From Paenibacillus sp. USDA918EY (lineage in GTDB: Bacteria; Bacillota; Bacilli; Paenibacillales; Paenibacillaceae), in the NCBI RefSeq assembly GCF_009870825.1, contig NZ_WTWY01000005.1, positions 124,001 to 188,000 on the forward strand: a DNA stretch of 64,000 bases, read 5' to 3'. Positions 62,796-64,000 of this stretch are shown one piece after another. The notes below the pieces were generated by a model, which saw only the letters and a program-made list of their open reading frames with translations, had not been told where the DNA came from and searched no databases. A program made the position numbers and the translations under genes. Positions within the stretch are counted from its first letter, which is position 1. Each line of letters opens with the position of its first letter.

Positions 62796-64000
62796 TCACT
62801 TATTCGGCTGGTTGGTAACCAGTTCTACGGATTGCGACTCCATGATGGGGTTCCAATATTTCTTCACCCCGATGGTCAGCGGCTGCGGATAGTTGAGGGC
62901 TTCTTTTCCGAAATTATAGGCGTTGTAGTCCTCCGTGTAGTCATCCGCAGTAGAAACCAAATGCCCTCCTTGCTTGATGTTTTCCGGGGATAGCCTTTTA
63001 TGTTTTACGCCATTGGCATCCGTGAAGCTGTCCTCCAGCCACATCCCGAAGCTTTCCGCCGCTTGCGCTTTTTCAAGCTTGAAATGGAACAAAATTTCCC
63101 CCGCTCCTGCCGGATTATCCGGTTCAATGATTTGAATGTGCGTATCGGGCGCCTCAATAATTTGCTTTTTGTTCAAATCGACCACGATTTTCATTTTGTT
63201 TTTATCCAAAGCGGCCATGCCGGCGATTTTCAGGTCGGTGCGGTCCAGCCGGTCAAATTCGTTTGTTTTAAACACCAGCGTGACTTTCGTATCGTCGGAA
63301 AACATCGTATCCGGATAATATACTTTTTTGGTTTCGTCGCCGCTTTTTCCGATCAAAACGGGATTTAGCAGCTTAAAAATTTGTTTGTCGTTGCTCTTGT
63401 CGTATTCCAGATCCACGTAGGCGTTCAGCGGCGTAAACTGCACTTGGCGCACGTTGATTTTTTGCCCGTCGACGATCAGCGTGCTGCCCGGGTGGTAAAT
63501 TCGCTCCTCGTTTTTGAACAAGTTTGGTTCGAGTGGAAGCGTAAATTTGAATTGATCCCGGTAATTGCCGCTGGTGGCATCCCAAATTTTAACGCCTATC
63601 GTCGCGCCTTCCTTATAAGGAGCAGATGGCACAAGGTTTGCCGTATACACATAATAACCTGTCTGTCCCGGCATGAGTGCATTACTGCCCATGGCATGCT
63701 TCGACTCCGCCCTTATAGAGGATGCTTCGACTCCTCCGAATTCGAGAAAATCTATTAAAGAATAACCCGTATGATCCGTATTATTTGTCGCGCTGTACAT
63801 GATATATGCTTTACGTCCGTCCGTGAAAGCGCCCGCAATATCGATGCGGAACCCTTTGCGCTCCACGCTTTGATTGATCGGCTTTACGATGCCTTTGTCG
63901 AGTGCGGCAGCGATGCCTTGATCGTATTTGGCAATCGGGCGGAAAGATTCCAAATCTGCCGGTTGCGGTATGCTTGTCGTTTGCACGAGATCGTATTGTT
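62796..64000 (-). CDS. DUF4179/DUF5643-like surface protein (5' end outside window)
   Basis: At least 400 residues; the frame is open to the window edge (QYDLVQTTSIPQ), so GTG 63986 is internal. All-beta composition: FRIDIAGAFTDGRKAYIMYS, LIDFLEFGGVEASS, VKIWDATSGNYRDQFKFTLP, then a second beta domain IFKLLNPVLIGKSGDETKKV. This is the extracellular part of DUF4179-type proteins, commonly encoded beside ECF sigma factors as anti-sigma/sensor proteins with one membrane helix. That N-terminal helix would lie right of the window. Confidence 0.75.
   Translation of the reverse strand, partial: QYDLVQTTSIPQPADLESFRPIAKYDQGIAAALDKGIVKPINQSVERKGFRIDIAGAFTDGRKAYIMYSATNNTDHTGYSLIDFLEFGGVEASSIRAESKHAMGSNALMPGQTGYYVYTANLVPSAPYKEGATIGVKIWDATSGNYRDQFKFTLPLEPNLFKNEERIYHPGSTLIVDGQKINVRQVQFTPLNAYVDLEYDKSNDKQIFKLLNPVLIGKSGDETKKVYYPDTMFSDDTKVTLVFKTNEFDRLDRTDLKIAGMAALDKNKMKIVVDLNKKQIIEAPDTHIQIIEPDNPAGAGEILFHFKLEKAQAAESFGMWLEDSFTDANGVKHKRLSPENIKQGGHLVSTADDYTEDYNAYNFGKEALNYPQPLTIGVKKYWNPIMESQSVELVTNQPNK

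Overview
The window looks like chromosome of a Paenibacillus-type member of the Bacillota. The grounds are strong GGAGG ribosome sites with frequent TTG/GTG starts, T-box leaders, a heterocycloanthracin-type thiazole/oxazole peptide cluster, a secreted multi-CBM GH43 enzyme with a FIMAH-like tail, and a XerS-like recombinase. No rRNA, tRNA or CRISPR array was seen. All functional names below are homology judgements made by eye from translated sequence.

Layout. 0-1.6 kb: the end of a sugar ABC transporter operon (two permeases). 2.1-8.3 kb: a ribosomally made, Cys-rich precursor peptide and its three maturation enzymes (E1-like partner, YcaO cyclodehydratase, SagB-type dehydrogenase). 8.8-11.5 kb: a membrane-anchored amidohydrolase and a lipoprotein alpha/beta hydrolase. 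11.8-14.2 kb: two tandem T-box riboswitches controlling an orphan acetolactate synthase gene. 14.4-15.1 kb: IS110 debris with a palindromic interspersed repeat that recurs at five or more places in the window. 15.3-21.2 kb: a CcpA-type site and a giant GH43/CBM6 enzyme, then a Xaa-Pro aminopeptidase. 21.6-28 kb: small regulators, an LD-carboxypeptidase, oxidoreductases with divergent MerR/TetR regulators, and several broken genes. 28.2-32.3 kb: a complete two-component system plus a three-gene ABC exporter, with phased direct repeats in front of the exporter. 32.4-39.8 kb: a decayed zone with an ankyrin protein, truncated AraC, IstB, sigma/kinase, TetR and MFS remnants, an APH-type kinase and an amine oxidase.

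40.5-52.5 kb is the most unusual part. It is an operon of contractile-injection spike-type genes: two VgrG-like proteins, a DUF4280 PAAR-like tip, a pentapeptide-repeat protein, a DUF1629/Imm11-like protein and a candidate loading chaperone. The second VgrG ends in a nucleotidyltransferase-like toxin domain, followed by a probable immunity gene. Downstream lie displaced toxin-immunity cassettes (one predicted RNase-like, one HNH nuclease) that share a short DNA junction, as if toxin tips are exchanged by recombination there. No sheath, tube or baseplate gene is present in the window.

52.7-64 kb: a GNAT remnant, two MerR regulators (one paired with an NmrA-type epimerase), a XerS-like recombinase, a DoxX protein, a WYL regulator, a RidA pseudogene, an MFS transporter with an upstream palindrome, an APH-type kinase and the 3' part of a DUF4179-like gene cut by the window edge.
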